Source of the DNA: CAYWVO01 sp964461835
GTDB taxonomy: Bacteria > Zixibacteria > MSB-5A5 > WJJR01 > JAJRUJ01
DNA length: 11,719 bases
Direction: 5' to 3'
Assembly: GCA_964461835.1 (NCBI GenBank)
Contig: CAYWVO010000070.1
Span: 1-11,719, forward strand
Shown here: positions 1 through 6,635 of the stretch, piece by piece
How positions within the stretch are numbered: the first letter of the stretch is position 1
Layout: every line of letters starts with the position of its first letter
Position numbers and translations under genes: made by a program
The notes under the pieces: model-generated
The model's database searches: none
What the model saw: only the letters and a program-made list of their open reading frames with translations
What the model was told of the DNA's origin: nothing

Positions 1-12
1 GGCTCAAATCTT

Positions 13-89
13 TGGAGCGGGAAACGGGGTTCGAACCCGCGACATCCACCTTGGCAAGGTGGTGCTCTAGCCAGCTGAGCTATTCCCGC
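13..89 (-). tRNA. tRNA-Gly (anticodon GCC), CCA encoded
   Basis: Read on the minus strand this folds as a full cloverleaf: acceptor arms GCGGGAA / TTCCCGC, a D arm closed by GCTC/GAGC, an anticodon stem CCACC/GGTGG around loop TTGCCAA (anticodon GCC), and a T arm GCGGG-TTCGAAC-CCCGT. The discriminator base is T (U73), as in E. coli tRNA-Gly(GCC), and CCA follows directly at 13-15. It reads GGC and GGT/GGC glycine codons. The body is 74 nt plus CCA. No other tRNA is seen beside it. The nearest gene is the minus-strand membrane protein ending at 188, which lies upstream of the tRNA on that strand. Confidence 0.97.
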
Positions 90-187
90 TCACCTCAAAT
101 ATACATACGTGTAGATCATCGAAAAGTCAACAGGATTTGGCCAAGTTGTTGTAGGCGTTGTCAGTATGTGCTGGGCCCCGAGATCCG

Positions 188-2080
188 TCACGGGCGGAAA
201 ATCCAGGGGCAGACCCCGATAATGTCCTGCATCACTGCGGTCATCATCGCCGAATCTCCCAGTGCCCGATAAGCGTCATATTTGGCGGTCAAGGCACTGA
301 CCGCATACGGATTGTGCTCTAGCGCCGAGTCGGCCCAGGCAATGCCGCGGTCGAAATCGCCGGCGCGGACATAGGACAAGGCCAGATGGTTATACGGCGC
401 GGCGAAATCGCCGGGACCTTCTTCAATCACGCGGCGGAATTTCGCCCGCGCCTCGTCGTGCTTCCCCTGCAATTCGAGATTGAGACCGTCGTTAAGATCA
501 TTGGCTAATTGCAAGTCCGGCCAGACGGAATCGGGTTTATTGAACTCACCAATCCGTTTGTAGACCGCCAGGTTGCGATTTAACCGCCGGGATGGATACA
601 GCGAGACAAAATAATTCTGCCGGAATTTGGAATGGAGCACCAGCGCGCGTTCCGCGGGGGCCGAGGGTTTATAGCCGGTGGAAAAGAGGATGTAATCCGG
701 ATCGCGGGATAACACATACCCCGCGTTGAAATGTCGCTCTTTCCAGGTTGTCTCCATACCTTCGATTTTCTCGGGGTGGCGAGCGATGGTGGAATCGGTC
801 AAGCCCAGCATATCAATCAGAGTGTGTCCCATGAGGTCATACCCCAGCTTGCCGATCGTGGAAGCGGCGATCGAAAAGTTGGACTGGTCGCTCAATTTTA
901 ACTTGTAGGCCACCTCGTTCATTTTGTAGACAATTCCCAGTTCCAGCCGCCGGGAGGTCCTGAAATACTCCGCAGAGTAACGCCACTGGTACACTGCCGC
1001 ACCGAGGAGCAGGACGCCCACGAGGATGAGCCCGATCAGGCTCGTTCGGAGTTTGGCGAACAGGCTGACCAGGGCGACCGTATTGACGACGGCGAACACC
1101 GGCCAGATCGGCACGAAGAACCGATGCGCCCGGAGGACATCACCCCCGATCGAGACGATATACAAAGTATACAACAGCCAGAGCAGCGCCAGCAATCCCG
1201 CGCGGCTGCGAGGTCCTTTAGTCAATAATACGAAGATAACCGGAAGCACCAGCACTCCCCAAAGGGCGAAATGCTCCAGGTGCAGCCAGAGATATTCAAT
1301 GCCACTGCGCCAGTATTCGGGGGAAAAGCCGGTCTTGGCATAGAAGGGGTTCGGGAAGATGGAGCCATAGTAAAACAGCTTAAACGCAGCAAACGGCAAC
1401 AGCGGCACGATATACAAAACAGCCGGAATTAGCACACGGGGCCAGAGTTTCGACAAGTCCTGGTACAAATACCACGCCGCACAGATGATAAACACCAAGC
1501 CACCTTCGGGACGGGTCAATGTCGCCAGTGCCATAAGCGGCCAACTGAGAGACGAGCGGGCCAGCAATCGTTCCACGCCAAAGGTCACCAGGAACAAAAA
1601 CAATGCGGTCTCCAATCCCGCAACCCCCCAGTAATGCAACGCGGGATTTACCGCCACCCAGATGCCGGTGCCTGCGGCCCCGAGAGACCACCAGGCGAGT
1701 GATCGTTTCGCCAGCAGACGGCCGGTGAGCAACACGGTGAGGGTGACTGTTCCGGCGGTGAAGATAATCCCCAACCAGCGGGCGGTGTCCACCATGGTGA
1801 ATCCCGACTTGGCTGCACCGATGAGGATTATCACCCAGAGGAAATTGGTATATCCCTCAACCCGCTCGCCACTGTTAAAGACCAGTCCGTCCCCATTGAG
1901 GAAATTCAACGCATAACGAAACGAGATATAGGCGTCATCCTGCAAAAACTCACGTTGGGTGGTTGCCAGGATAGTGAAGGCGACAGCGAGAATGATCCCG
2001 AGGATCAGCAAAAGGGCAAACGAATTGATTCGTCTGCGCTGAACCGGTGGTGTGCGTTTCCCCTTCTTTTTGCGCTTCAT
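188..2080 (-). CDS. GT-C type glycosyltransferase-like membrane protein with C-terminal TPR repeats
   Basis: A 630-aa polytopic inner-membrane protein. A basic N-terminus (KRKKKGKR) leads into a first membrane helix at about residues 20-40. Next comes the signature DDAYISFRYA (D48-D49), then GLVF and GERVEGYTNFLW near 65-82. This is the arrangement of GT-C enzymes that use polyprenyl-phosphate sugar donors, with an acidic pair in the first outer loop, and it is most like AftB-type arabinosyltransferase relatives. Several further hydrophobic helices run to about residue 365. A soluble part follows (about 370-510) with the motif IDMLGLTDSTIAR near 422-434, common in this family. Residues about 528-625 look like two or three TPR units. 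A Shine-Dalgarno AAGGA lies just before the ATG. The donor and acceptor cannot be read from sequence. It probably modifies a cell-surface glycan or lipid. It lies 92 nt downstream of the HD-GYP regulator on the same strand. Confidence 0.85.
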   Translation of the reverse strand: MKRKKKGKRTPPVQRRRINSFALLLILGIILAVAFTILATTQREFLQDDAYISFRYALNFLNGDGLVFNSGERVEGYTNFLWVIILIGAAKSGFTMVDTARWLGIIFTAGTVTLTVLLTGRLLAKRSLAWWSLGAAGTGIWVAVNPALHYWGVAGLETALFLFLVTFGVERLLARSSLSWPLMALATLTRPEGGLVFIICAAWYLYQDLSKLWPRVLIPAVLYIVPLLPFAAFKLFYYGSIFPNPFYAKTGFSPEYWRSGIEYLWLHLEHFALWGVLVLPVIFVLLTKGPRSRAGLLALLWLLYTLYIVSIGGDVLRAHRFFVPIWPVFAVVNTVALVSLFAKLRTSLIGLILVGVLLLGAAVYQWRYSAEYFRTSRRLELGIVYKMNEVAYKLKLSDQSNFSIAASTIGKLGYDLMGHTLIDMLGLTDSTIARHPEKIEGMETTWKERHFNAGYVLSRDPDYILFSTGYKPSAPAERALVLHSKFRQNYFVSLYPSRRLNRNLAVYKRIGEFNKPDSVWPDLQLANDLNDGLNLELQGKHDEARAKFRRVIEEGPGDFAAPYNHLALSYVRAGDFDRGIAWADSALEHNPYAVSALTAKYDAYRALGDSAMMTAVMQDIIGVCPWIFRP

Positions 2081-2172
2081 TGATCGGTCCTTGCCGCTGC
2101 CGGGACAATCAAATGCGCAGAACCGTGGGAGTCAATGACTGAAGATGAAAATCGCGGTGATGATGGCTGGGA

Positions 2173-3672
2173 CTAATGTTTGAGCAACCAACTGAGATTA
2201 TGATCAAGCAGTAATTCAAGAAATAAATCGACGAGATCGGGATCGAATTGGGTCCCGGCATTCTCTTTTATTTCATTGATTGCCCGATCGATTGGACCAC
2301 TTTTGCGGTAGGGGCGATCGGAGGTTATCGCATCAAAGGTGTCGGCTACCGCCAGAATTCGGCCCTCAATTGGGATCGCCTTGCCACTGAGTCCTTCGGG
2401 GTAGCCTCTGCCGTCCCAGCGCTCGTGATGGTAGAGAATATACGGCAGCGCCGGTTCGAGAAACGGAATACCCTCGACGATCTTGGCGCCAATCACCGGA
2501 TGAGTACGCATAATTTGAAATTCCTCACTGCTCAACCGGCCCGGTTTGTTGAGGATGCGGTCGGGTACACCGATCTTGCCGATATCATGCAACGTGCACC
2601 CCATCCACAAATGGAAAAGTCGTTCGTTGTTCCAGCCCAGCTTGCGGGCAATCGTTTCGGCGGTCAATTTTACGCGGTCGGTGTGGCCGCGGGTGTAGGT
2701 GTCGCGGATTTCGATGGCGTTGGCCAGGGCCGAAACGGTATCCAGGTACGCCGCGTGAAGATTTTTATACAGCCGGGCATTTTCCAGCGCAACCGCTGCC
2801 TGCCCGGCAATTAATTCGGCCGAGCGACTGGCACCCCGGGTAATCTCATTGAGCCGCCCGCTGCGAATGAGATTGAAAATGCCGATCACTTGCCCGCGCG
2901 CCAGTAAAGGATGAGAAATAAACACCCGAGTGCGCGCCTCGTGCTGTCGATTCAAAAACATATCGATTTGCCGGCGCTCAACACTTTTGGCCTGGCCGGA
3001 CTCAACCACGACTTTGGATATTTCATCCCGACCGTGCAAGAATTGGGTGTCGGCTTCATCGATGATTTGCCCGTCCAGTCCGCGCAATTCGAGTTCATGG
3101 GTATACTCATTCAACAACAGGATCGAGACTGCATCCACCGATAATTCCCGCAAGGCAGTGCTGATCACCATCTCCAGGATTTCATCCAGCTCCAGCGTCG
3201 ACCCGACCGCCTGCATGATCCGCGAAATCGCCAACTGTTCACGCAGTTGCATATTTTCGCGGCTAAGACGAACGCGTTCCAAACCCCGGTTCACCGCGGC
3301 GCGCAGCGACTCCAGGGAGAACGGCTTAATGAAATAATCGGAGGCGCCCAGTTTCAAAACTGAGATGGCGGTCTCCACGGTGGGATGGCCGGTGATCAGG
3401 ATTGCCACAACTTCCGGGTGGAGTTCACGCGCCATGCGGATAACATCCACCCCAGACGTGTTGCCGCCAAGGTATAAATCGGCCAGCAGCACATCGACCG
3501 AGCGGTTTTGCAATTCGATAATCGCCTCTTCGGCCGTCGGGGCAGTTGCCACATTCAGGTCGGGTTCCGTAGACAAAAACTCCGACACTAATTCAACAAT
3601 TGCCGGATCGTCATCGACGATTAATACAGTGGCATCAATGCCCGGTTCGGTTTTCGGTGAGACCAGGGTCAT
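2173..3672 (-). CDS. Response regulator: receiver + GAF + HD-GYP phosphodiesterase
   Basis: A 499-aa cytoplasmic regulator with three domains. The receiver domain (about 14-130) shows the acidic pocket D20-D22, phosphoacceptor D65 in VLLADLYL, T94 and K116 in the IKP motif. A short helical linker leads to a GAF-like sensor domain (about 155-300). The HD-GYP domain (about 305-495) has H330, the H362-D363 pair in LHDIGKIG, H391, H415-H416 and the G423-Y424-P425 motif, so all expected metal ligands are present. HD-GYP domains hydrolyse cyclic di-GMP, so the protein probably lowers cyclic di-GMP in response to phosphorylation and to whatever the GAF domain binds. No histidine kinase is in the window, so the partner is unknown. 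No clear ribosome binding site precedes the chosen ATG. That start is kept because it gives a complete receiver domain. Confidence 0.93.
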   Translation of the reverse strand: MTLVSPKTEPGIDATVLIVDDDPAIVELVSEFLSTEPDLNVATAPTAEEAIIELQNRSVDVLLADLYLGGNTSGVDVIRMARELHPEVVAILITGHPTVETAISVLKLGASDYFIKPFSLESLRAAVNRGLERVRLSRENMQLREQLAISRIMQAVGSTLELDEILEMVISTALRELSVDAVSILLLNEYTHELELRGLDGQIIDEADTQFLHGRDEISKVVVESGQAKSVERRQIDMFLNRQHEARTRVFISHPLLARGQVIGIFNLIRSGRLNEITRGASRSAELIAGQAAVALENARLYKNLHAAYLDTVSALANAIEIRDTYTRGHTDRVKLTAETIARKLGWNNERLFHLWMGCTLHDIGKIGVPDRILNKPGRLSSEEFQIMRTHPVIGAKIVEGIPFLEPALPYILYHHERWDGRGYPEGLSGKAIPIEGRILAVADTFDAITSDRPYRKSGPIDRAINEIKENAGTQFDPDLVDLFLELLLDHNLSWLLKH

Positions 3673-3795
3673 CGTATTAGTATTATCGGCAGGATGACTC
3701 TTCGGGACGCCCGGTCCTTCTATGGAAATTTGCGGGTGCGGTTAATTTTTCGCAGTTTTGTCAGCAAGCGCGGTGTGCAAATATTGGTATGCTGA

Positions 3796-4344
3796 TCAAA
3801 AGTCGATACCTTTGCGGGCCTTGATGCCTTGCTGGAAGGGATGCTTGATTTCGGTCATCTCGGTGACCAAATCGGCGGCGTCGATTACTTCCTGCGGCGC
3901 CCCCCGTCCAGTGAGCACGATATGAGTCTTGGGGGATTTATGGGCAATGAGCTGCAGGACGTCATCGGCGGTGATAAGTTTCAGCGAGACGCCGACGAAA
4001 ATCTCATCTAAGATAACGATATCGTACTCGCCGGAAGCCAACCCCTCCTGGGCGATATCCAGCGCCTCCTGGGCGGCCTGGACATGCTCTTCCCGGGGGA
4101 GGTTGTCGTCGAGGATACCGACAAATCCCTTGCCGGCGGTTTGAAACTCGACATACGGCTCCAGGAGTTTGATCCCGTCCATTTCGCCGTAGTGCCATGA
4201 GCCTTTGATAAACTGGATCACGGCGACTTTCATTTTGTAACCGGCCGCCCGGACACACATGCCGAGTGCGGCGGTGGTCTTGCCTTTGCCGTTACCGGTG
4301 TAGCAGATGATCAGCCCGCGTGACGCGCGTTCATCGTATGCCAT
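3796..4344 (-). CDS. cobO: Cob(I)yrinic acid a,c-diamide adenosyltransferase (CobO/BtuR family)
   Basis: A 182-aa cytoplasmic ATP:corrinoid adenosyltransferase, close to the usual length of about 180-200 aa. It transfers the adenosyl group of ATP to the cobalt of corrinoids to make adenosylcobalamin precursors, in synthesis or salvage. The P-loop GNGKGKTT is at residues 17-24, a Walker-B-like strand IVILDE at 109-114, and the family motif VLTGRGAP at 143-150. The C-terminus HPFQQGIKARKGIDF is also typical of the family. The start has GGGAG about 9 nt upstream. No other cobalamin gene is in the window, which fits a stand-alone salvage enzyme. The regulator gene follows after 123 nt on the same strand. 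No cobalamin riboswitch was recognised in the repeat-rich upstream DNA. Confidence 0.96.
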   Translation of the reverse strand: MAYDERASRGLIICYTGNGKGKTTAALGMCVRAAGYKMKVAVIQFIKGSWHYGEMDGIKLLEPYVEFQTAGKGFVGILDDNLPREEHVQAAQEALDIAQEGLASGEYDIVILDEIFVGVSLKLITADDVLQLIAHKSPKTHIVLTGRGAPQEVIDAADLVTEMTEIKHPFQQGIKARKGIDF

Positions 4345-4370
4345 GAGCTTCGCTCCCTAATCTGTATCCC

Positions 4371-4414
4371 ATCCAGAGTGAGGAGTCTTTGGGGACTCCG
4401 TGCGTCGGGTGGGT
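4371..4414 (+). repeat. Intergenic repeat R5, left copy (GAGTC hairpin, GGGTGGG end)
   Basis: The segment runs CCAGAGTGAGGAGTC, then a short loop, GGACTCC, and CGGGTGGGT. Its reverse complement recurs at 8754-8800 with the same outer words (CAGAGTGA and CGGGTGGG). The inner stem is GGAGTC/GACTCC here and TGAGTCC/GGACTCA there. It lies just upstream of cobO. Confidence 0.7.
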
Positions 4415-4426
4415 CTGTATTCCCCG

Positions 4427-4450
4427 TCATTCCCGTGGCGGCGGGAATCC
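4427..4450 (-). repeat. Hairpin family R1 (GGAT..CCCG/CGGG..ATGAC), copy 1
   Basis: Arms ATTCCCG (4429-4435) and CGGGAAT (4442-4448) enclose a 6-nt loop. The conserved outer words on the minus strand are GGATTCCCG and CGGGAATGAC. The same frame returns at 4743-4769, 5071-5096, 8587-8612 and 8847-8872. A separate perfect hairpin follows at 4454-4472, with arms GTGCGTGC and GCACGCAC and loop GCA. Confidence 0.75.
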
Positions 4451-4576
4451 AAAGTGCGTGCGCAGCACGCACCCAACATTCAATACCCCCATTTTTGGAT
4501 AACATACGGCATCGGGAGATTTCCCGCAGCGAGAATTCGGACTTTGACTCACGGGCACTAAACGAAGGAGGCTTTT

Positions 4577-4622
4577 GTAGGTCGAAACCCCTGAGTCCCG
4601 CGCAGTGGGACGTGGTTTCGAC
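4577..4622 (+). repeat. Intergenic repeat R4, left copy (GTCGAAACC ... GGTTTCGAC)
   Basis: The element starts GTAGGTCGAAACCCCTGAGTC and ends ACGTGGTTTCGAC. The outer inverted arms are GTCGAAACC (4581-4589) and GGTTTCGAC (4614-4622). The second copy, inverted, is at 8522-8565. Outer words are identical in the two copies, while the centre differs (CCGCGCAGTGG here, a CCGAAGG-type hairpin there). Confidence 0.75.
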
Positions 4623-4742
4623 AATAGTCTCTGGTGGCCCTGAAAATCGTCGGGGTTTAAAAAATTGATCACCTTGTGCGCGGCACCCGCCGGAGCGGGC
4701 CGGTCTGCCCGTTCATCGAACTGAGCACTAAGTCCCGCATTT

Positions 4743-4769
4743 GTCATCCCGGCCTTGAGCCGGGATGCA
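4743..4769 (-). repeat. Hairpin family R1, copy 2
   Basis: Perfect 9-bp arms CATCCCGGC (4745-4753) and GCCGGGATG (4759-4767) with loop CTTGA. On the minus strand it closely matches the copies at 8587 and 8847, which also carry the CTCAAG-type loop. Directly after it is another small hairpin, CCTTGC / GCAAGG (4775-4789). Confidence 0.75.
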
Positions 4770-4791
4770 GTTACCCTTGCGGAGCAAGGCG

Positions 4792-4803
4792 TGAGTATAC
4801 TCA
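4792..4803. repeat. Perfect 12-bp palindrome TGAGTATACTCA
   Basis: A loop-free perfect palindrome, unlike the looped hairpins around it. It could be a dimeric-protein binding site, but no neighbouring regulator or second copy in the window supports this, and chance in a repeat-rich region is possible. Confidence 0.4.
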
Positions 4804-4866
4804 AATTCGATCTCGAGAACCATCGATTAAGCAAGCCTACCGTTCCGGTGGGGTACGGATCTGTAG

Positions 4867-4912
4867 GGGCGGGTCTGAGACCCGCCCAAGAGGGCAGGTT
4901 TCAAACCTGCCC
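4867..4912. repeat. Tandem palindromes of family R3 (GGGCRGGTYT / complement)
   Basis: Two near-perfect palindromes lie side by side. The first has arms GGGCGGGTCT and AGACCCGCCC around a single G (4867-4887). The second has arms GGGCAGGTTT and AAACCTGCCC around a single C (4892-4912). They differ at two positions in each arm, and both changes are matched on the other arm (G-C to A-T, C-G to T-A). Looser members read GGGCAGGTTGAAGACCTGCC at 5129-5148, 8646-8665 and 8906-8925. Confidence 0.8.
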
Positions 4913-4940
4913 TTACACCCAGCAGATTTTGCGCGGATGG

Positions 4941-5010
4941 GTGGCCCTGACGTTCGTCAGGGTTTCAAACAATGCTGGGTCCTTGAAACCCGGACAAATG
5001 TCCGGGCCAC
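4941..5010. repeat. Paired hairpins of family R2, head to head (GTGGCC-N6-TT-N6-GGTTTCAA)
   Basis: Copy one is on the plus strand at 4941-4968 with stem CTGACG / CGTCAG. Copy two is on the minus strand at 4983-5010 with stem CGGACA / TGTCCG. Both keep the outer words GTGGCC and GGTTTCAA and the TT loop (AA on the plus strand for copy two). Because they face each other, the whole 70-bp unit is itself an inverted repeat around a 14-nt centre. Further copies are at 5179-5205 and 8699-8726. Confidence 0.85.
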
Positions 5011-5019
5011 GCCCGGTGC

Positions 5020-5037
5020 CCCAGGGCTTGCCCTGGG
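5020..5037. repeat. Hairpin family R6, CCCAGGGC-TT-GCCCTGGG
   Basis: Perfect 8-bp stem with a TT loop. The relative at 8824-8842 has the arms exchanged in sense, CCCTGGGC-TTT-GCCCAGGG. Stem strength suits a transcription terminator, but no T run follows on either strand, so it is called only as a repeat. Confidence 0.65.
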
Positions 5038-5070
5038 ATTAGATTTCGTAGTCCATCCCGACCGCAAACT

Positions 5071-5096
5071 GGATTCCCGATGTCTCGGGAATGACA
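5071..5096 (+). repeat. Hairpin family R1, copy 3
   Basis: Arms ATTCCCGA (5073-5080) and TCGGGAAT (5085-5092) around TGTC, with the outer words GGAT and ATGAC of the family. It is followed by GATTCAGCCAAATGC and then an R3 copy at 5129. This order of pieces (R1, a GATTC-nGC-AAAT linker, R3 plus GCGCAC) also occurs at 8587-8671 and 8847-8931. Confidence 0.75.
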
Positions 5097-5128
5097 CAGT
5101 TGGGAGATTCAGCCAAATGCTATTGCTC

Positions 5129-5154
5129 GGGCAGGTTGAAGACCTGCCGCGCAC
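5129..5154 (+). repeat. Repeat family R3 variant with GCGCAC tail, left copy
   Basis: GGGCAGGTTGAAGACCTGCC followed by GCGCAC. The arms GGCAGGT and ACCTGCC enclose TGAAG. The same words occur at 8646-8671 and 8906-8931, and most of them again at 8936-8956. Confidence 0.8.
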
Positions 5155-5178
5155 AAAACAAACTCGACATTCTCTCTC

Positions 5179-5205
5179 TGAAACCTTGACCAATGTCAAG
5201 GCCAC
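5179..5205 (-). repeat. Hairpin family R2, copy 3
   Basis: On the minus strand it reads GTGGCC, TTGAC, loop ATTG, GTCAA, GGTTTCA. Outer words match the other copies and the stem is again different but self-complementary. It is one base shorter than the others. Confidence 0.75.
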
Positions 5206-5309
5206 CCTGGTTCTGCAAATCCTCACTGACTACAAATGGTGTAACTCTCGACGCAACCGGTGGGGTAGAGAGAGAATCGTCAACCGGTCTGCTGGTCCGG
5301 ACCTAGTCG

Positions 5310-6635
5310 ATGGTGAGGATTATGTTGCGACGAATTACGCGAATGTTCGGCAGGGAAAAAGAAGAAGTAGCACCAACAAACCCCAGTCATCCCGCACGGT
5401 TGGGCAAATTCGGCAAACTCGCCGAGAGCTCGGCCTGGCCGCGAAAGTCGGGCGCACGACGGGTATCATCCGGCAGAGGAGAATGGGTGTTCTCCGAAGG
5501 CGAAATGGGTGGCCGGGAATTTCGCATTCGATTGTATCGATTTTTGCGGGATTACGTGCCCCTCTTGCGGACCGTAATCTGGACCTGGACGCGGTTGGTG
5601 GTGGCACCGCATCGCTTTGAATTTTTAACCGATTCGGCACAGGTGCGTCGGCGGGCACGGAAAATATTGGACGATCTCGACCGGCGAATTTACCCGCATC
5701 CCATGGTGCGGTATGGCGGCTTTGATGCACTGTTAATCCAGTTTTTCAATTCGCTGTTTACCGATGGCGCCACAGCGGGCGAGGTTATTTTGCACCCGTC
5801 GGGGAGTCGGTTGGATCGTCTTGGATTTATCGATGTCGCTACACTCGATTTCTCGCCGACGGCTGACGGTTCGTGGCGGCTCTATCAACAGATCGATGAG
5901 AAAAGGATTCCGCTTACCACGGAGTCGGTGTACTACTATCCGCTGGATGCCGAGGCCAACTCGCCACACGGTAAATCACTCCTTGGTGCAGTATCGTTTA
6001 TTTCCCGGATTGAACAGGAACTGATTGCCGATATGCGGAAGGCGATGCATAACGCGGGGTATCATCGGCTGCATGTGAAAATTGCCCCACCGGAAAAATC
6101 ACCATCCGAGCATGAGGATGATTATGTCACCCGCGCCAACAACTACTTCGACCGCACCCTGGCGATGATGCGCGACTTCGATGTCGACGATAACCCGGTG
6201 ACCTGGAATGATGTTACGATCGAACATATCGGGCCATCGTCGCAGGTATCGTCAGCGACCAACTGGTATTTAAACCATAAGGCGATGGTGGAGGATATTG
6301 TCGCCGGCTGTCATCTCGCGCCGTTTATGTTGGGCTACTCGTACGGCGCCACCCAGAATTGGGCACAATTCAAGTATGATATGGTGCAGCGGCAAATTTT
6401 TTCGCTGCAGCGGATCGCCTCGCATTTTCTGGAATGGATTGCCAATATCGAATTGGCCCTGCACGGAATTCAATGTGACTGCCGTCATGTGTTCGATAAC
6501 CGCGTGACCTATGGGTTGGTCGACAAATTGAAGGCCGAGCAGTTGCAGACTGATATCTTGATCCGTCAGATCGAACATGGTTTACTCACCAAAGACGAAG
6601 CGCGTGAGAAATTATTGGCGACCGCGGATCAGTGA
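5310..6635 (+). CDS. Phage-type portal protein
   Basis: A 441-aa protein with the layout of a tailed-phage portal, the dodecameric ring through which DNA enters the head. Its first 60 residues are basic and low in complexity. Conserved stretches are TDGATAGEVIL (151-161), SPHGKSLLGAVSFISRIEQEL (218-238, the typical P-x-GxSLL segment before a long helix), MVEDIVAGCHLAPFMLG (326-342) and the final GLLTKDEAREKL (424-435), a common portal ending. Which portal subfamily it belongs to could not be decided by eye. The start is uncertain: ATG at 5310, ATG at 5322 and TTG at 5325 are all possible, and GGTGAGG at 5312-5318 would serve the later ones. The stop overlaps the TerL start, so the two are probably translationally coupled. 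No small terminase, protease or capsid gene lies nearby, which is unusual. Confidence 0.85.
   Translation: MVRIMLRRITRMFGREKEEVAPTNPSHPARLGKFGKLAESSAWPRKSGARRVSSGRGEWVFSEGEMGGREFRIRLYRFLRDYVPLLRTVIWTWTRLVVAPHRFEFLTDSAQVRRRARKILDDLDRRIYPHPMVRYGGFDALLIQFFNSLFTDGATAGEVILHPSGSRLDRLGFIDVATLDFSPTADGSWRLYQQIDEKRIPLTTESVYYYPLDAEANSPHGKSLLGAVSFISRIEQELIADMRKAMHNAGYHRLHVKIAPPEKSPSEHEDDYVTRANNYFDRTLAMMRDFDVDDNPVTWNDVTIEHIGPSSQVSSATNWYLNHKAMVEDIVAGCHLAPFMLGYSYGATQNWAQFKYDMVQRQIFSLQRIASHFLEWIANIELALHGIQCDCRHVFDNRVTYGLVDKLKAEQLQTDILIRQIEHGLLTKDEAREKLLATADQ

Larger units (their letters stand above)
4345..5309. other. Gene-free, repeat-rich intergenic region (left block)
   Basis: This stretch lies between the divergent cobO and portal genes. 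Open frames cross it (one from 4676 runs into the portal gene in another frame), but they translate palindromic repeats and have no family resemblance, so no gene is called. It holds at least a dozen hairpins of several families, most with relatives in the block at 8499-9040. It must also hold the promoters for cobO and for the portal operon, but no convincing -35/-10 pair was found. Confidence 0.8.

Noticed and set aside
13..89. tRNA-Gly as an integration site for the phage-type genes
   Set aside because: The portal-terL pair is over 5 kb away with host genes between, no integrase is present, and no second copy of the tRNA 3' end was noticed near the pair.
2248..2814. A 188-codon open frame on the plus strand
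   Set aside because: It lies fully antisense to the HD-GYP domain of a clearly real gene and has no recognisable motifs.
188..4344. cobO, the HD-GYP regulator and the glycosyltransferase as one functional operon
   Set aside because: They share a strand, but the gaps are 123 and 92 nt and the functions are unrelated. Co-transcription is possible but not shown.
5020..5037. Rho-independent terminator at the CCCAGGGC hairpin
   Set aside because: The stem is strong, but no T run follows on either strand and no gene ends nearby. It fits a repeat family better.
4676..5620. A 314-codon open frame on the plus strand
   Set aside because: It translates palindromic repeats and then runs out of frame through the portal gene. 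The product shows no family features and is rich in Arg, Gly and Pro, as expected from GC-rich repeats.
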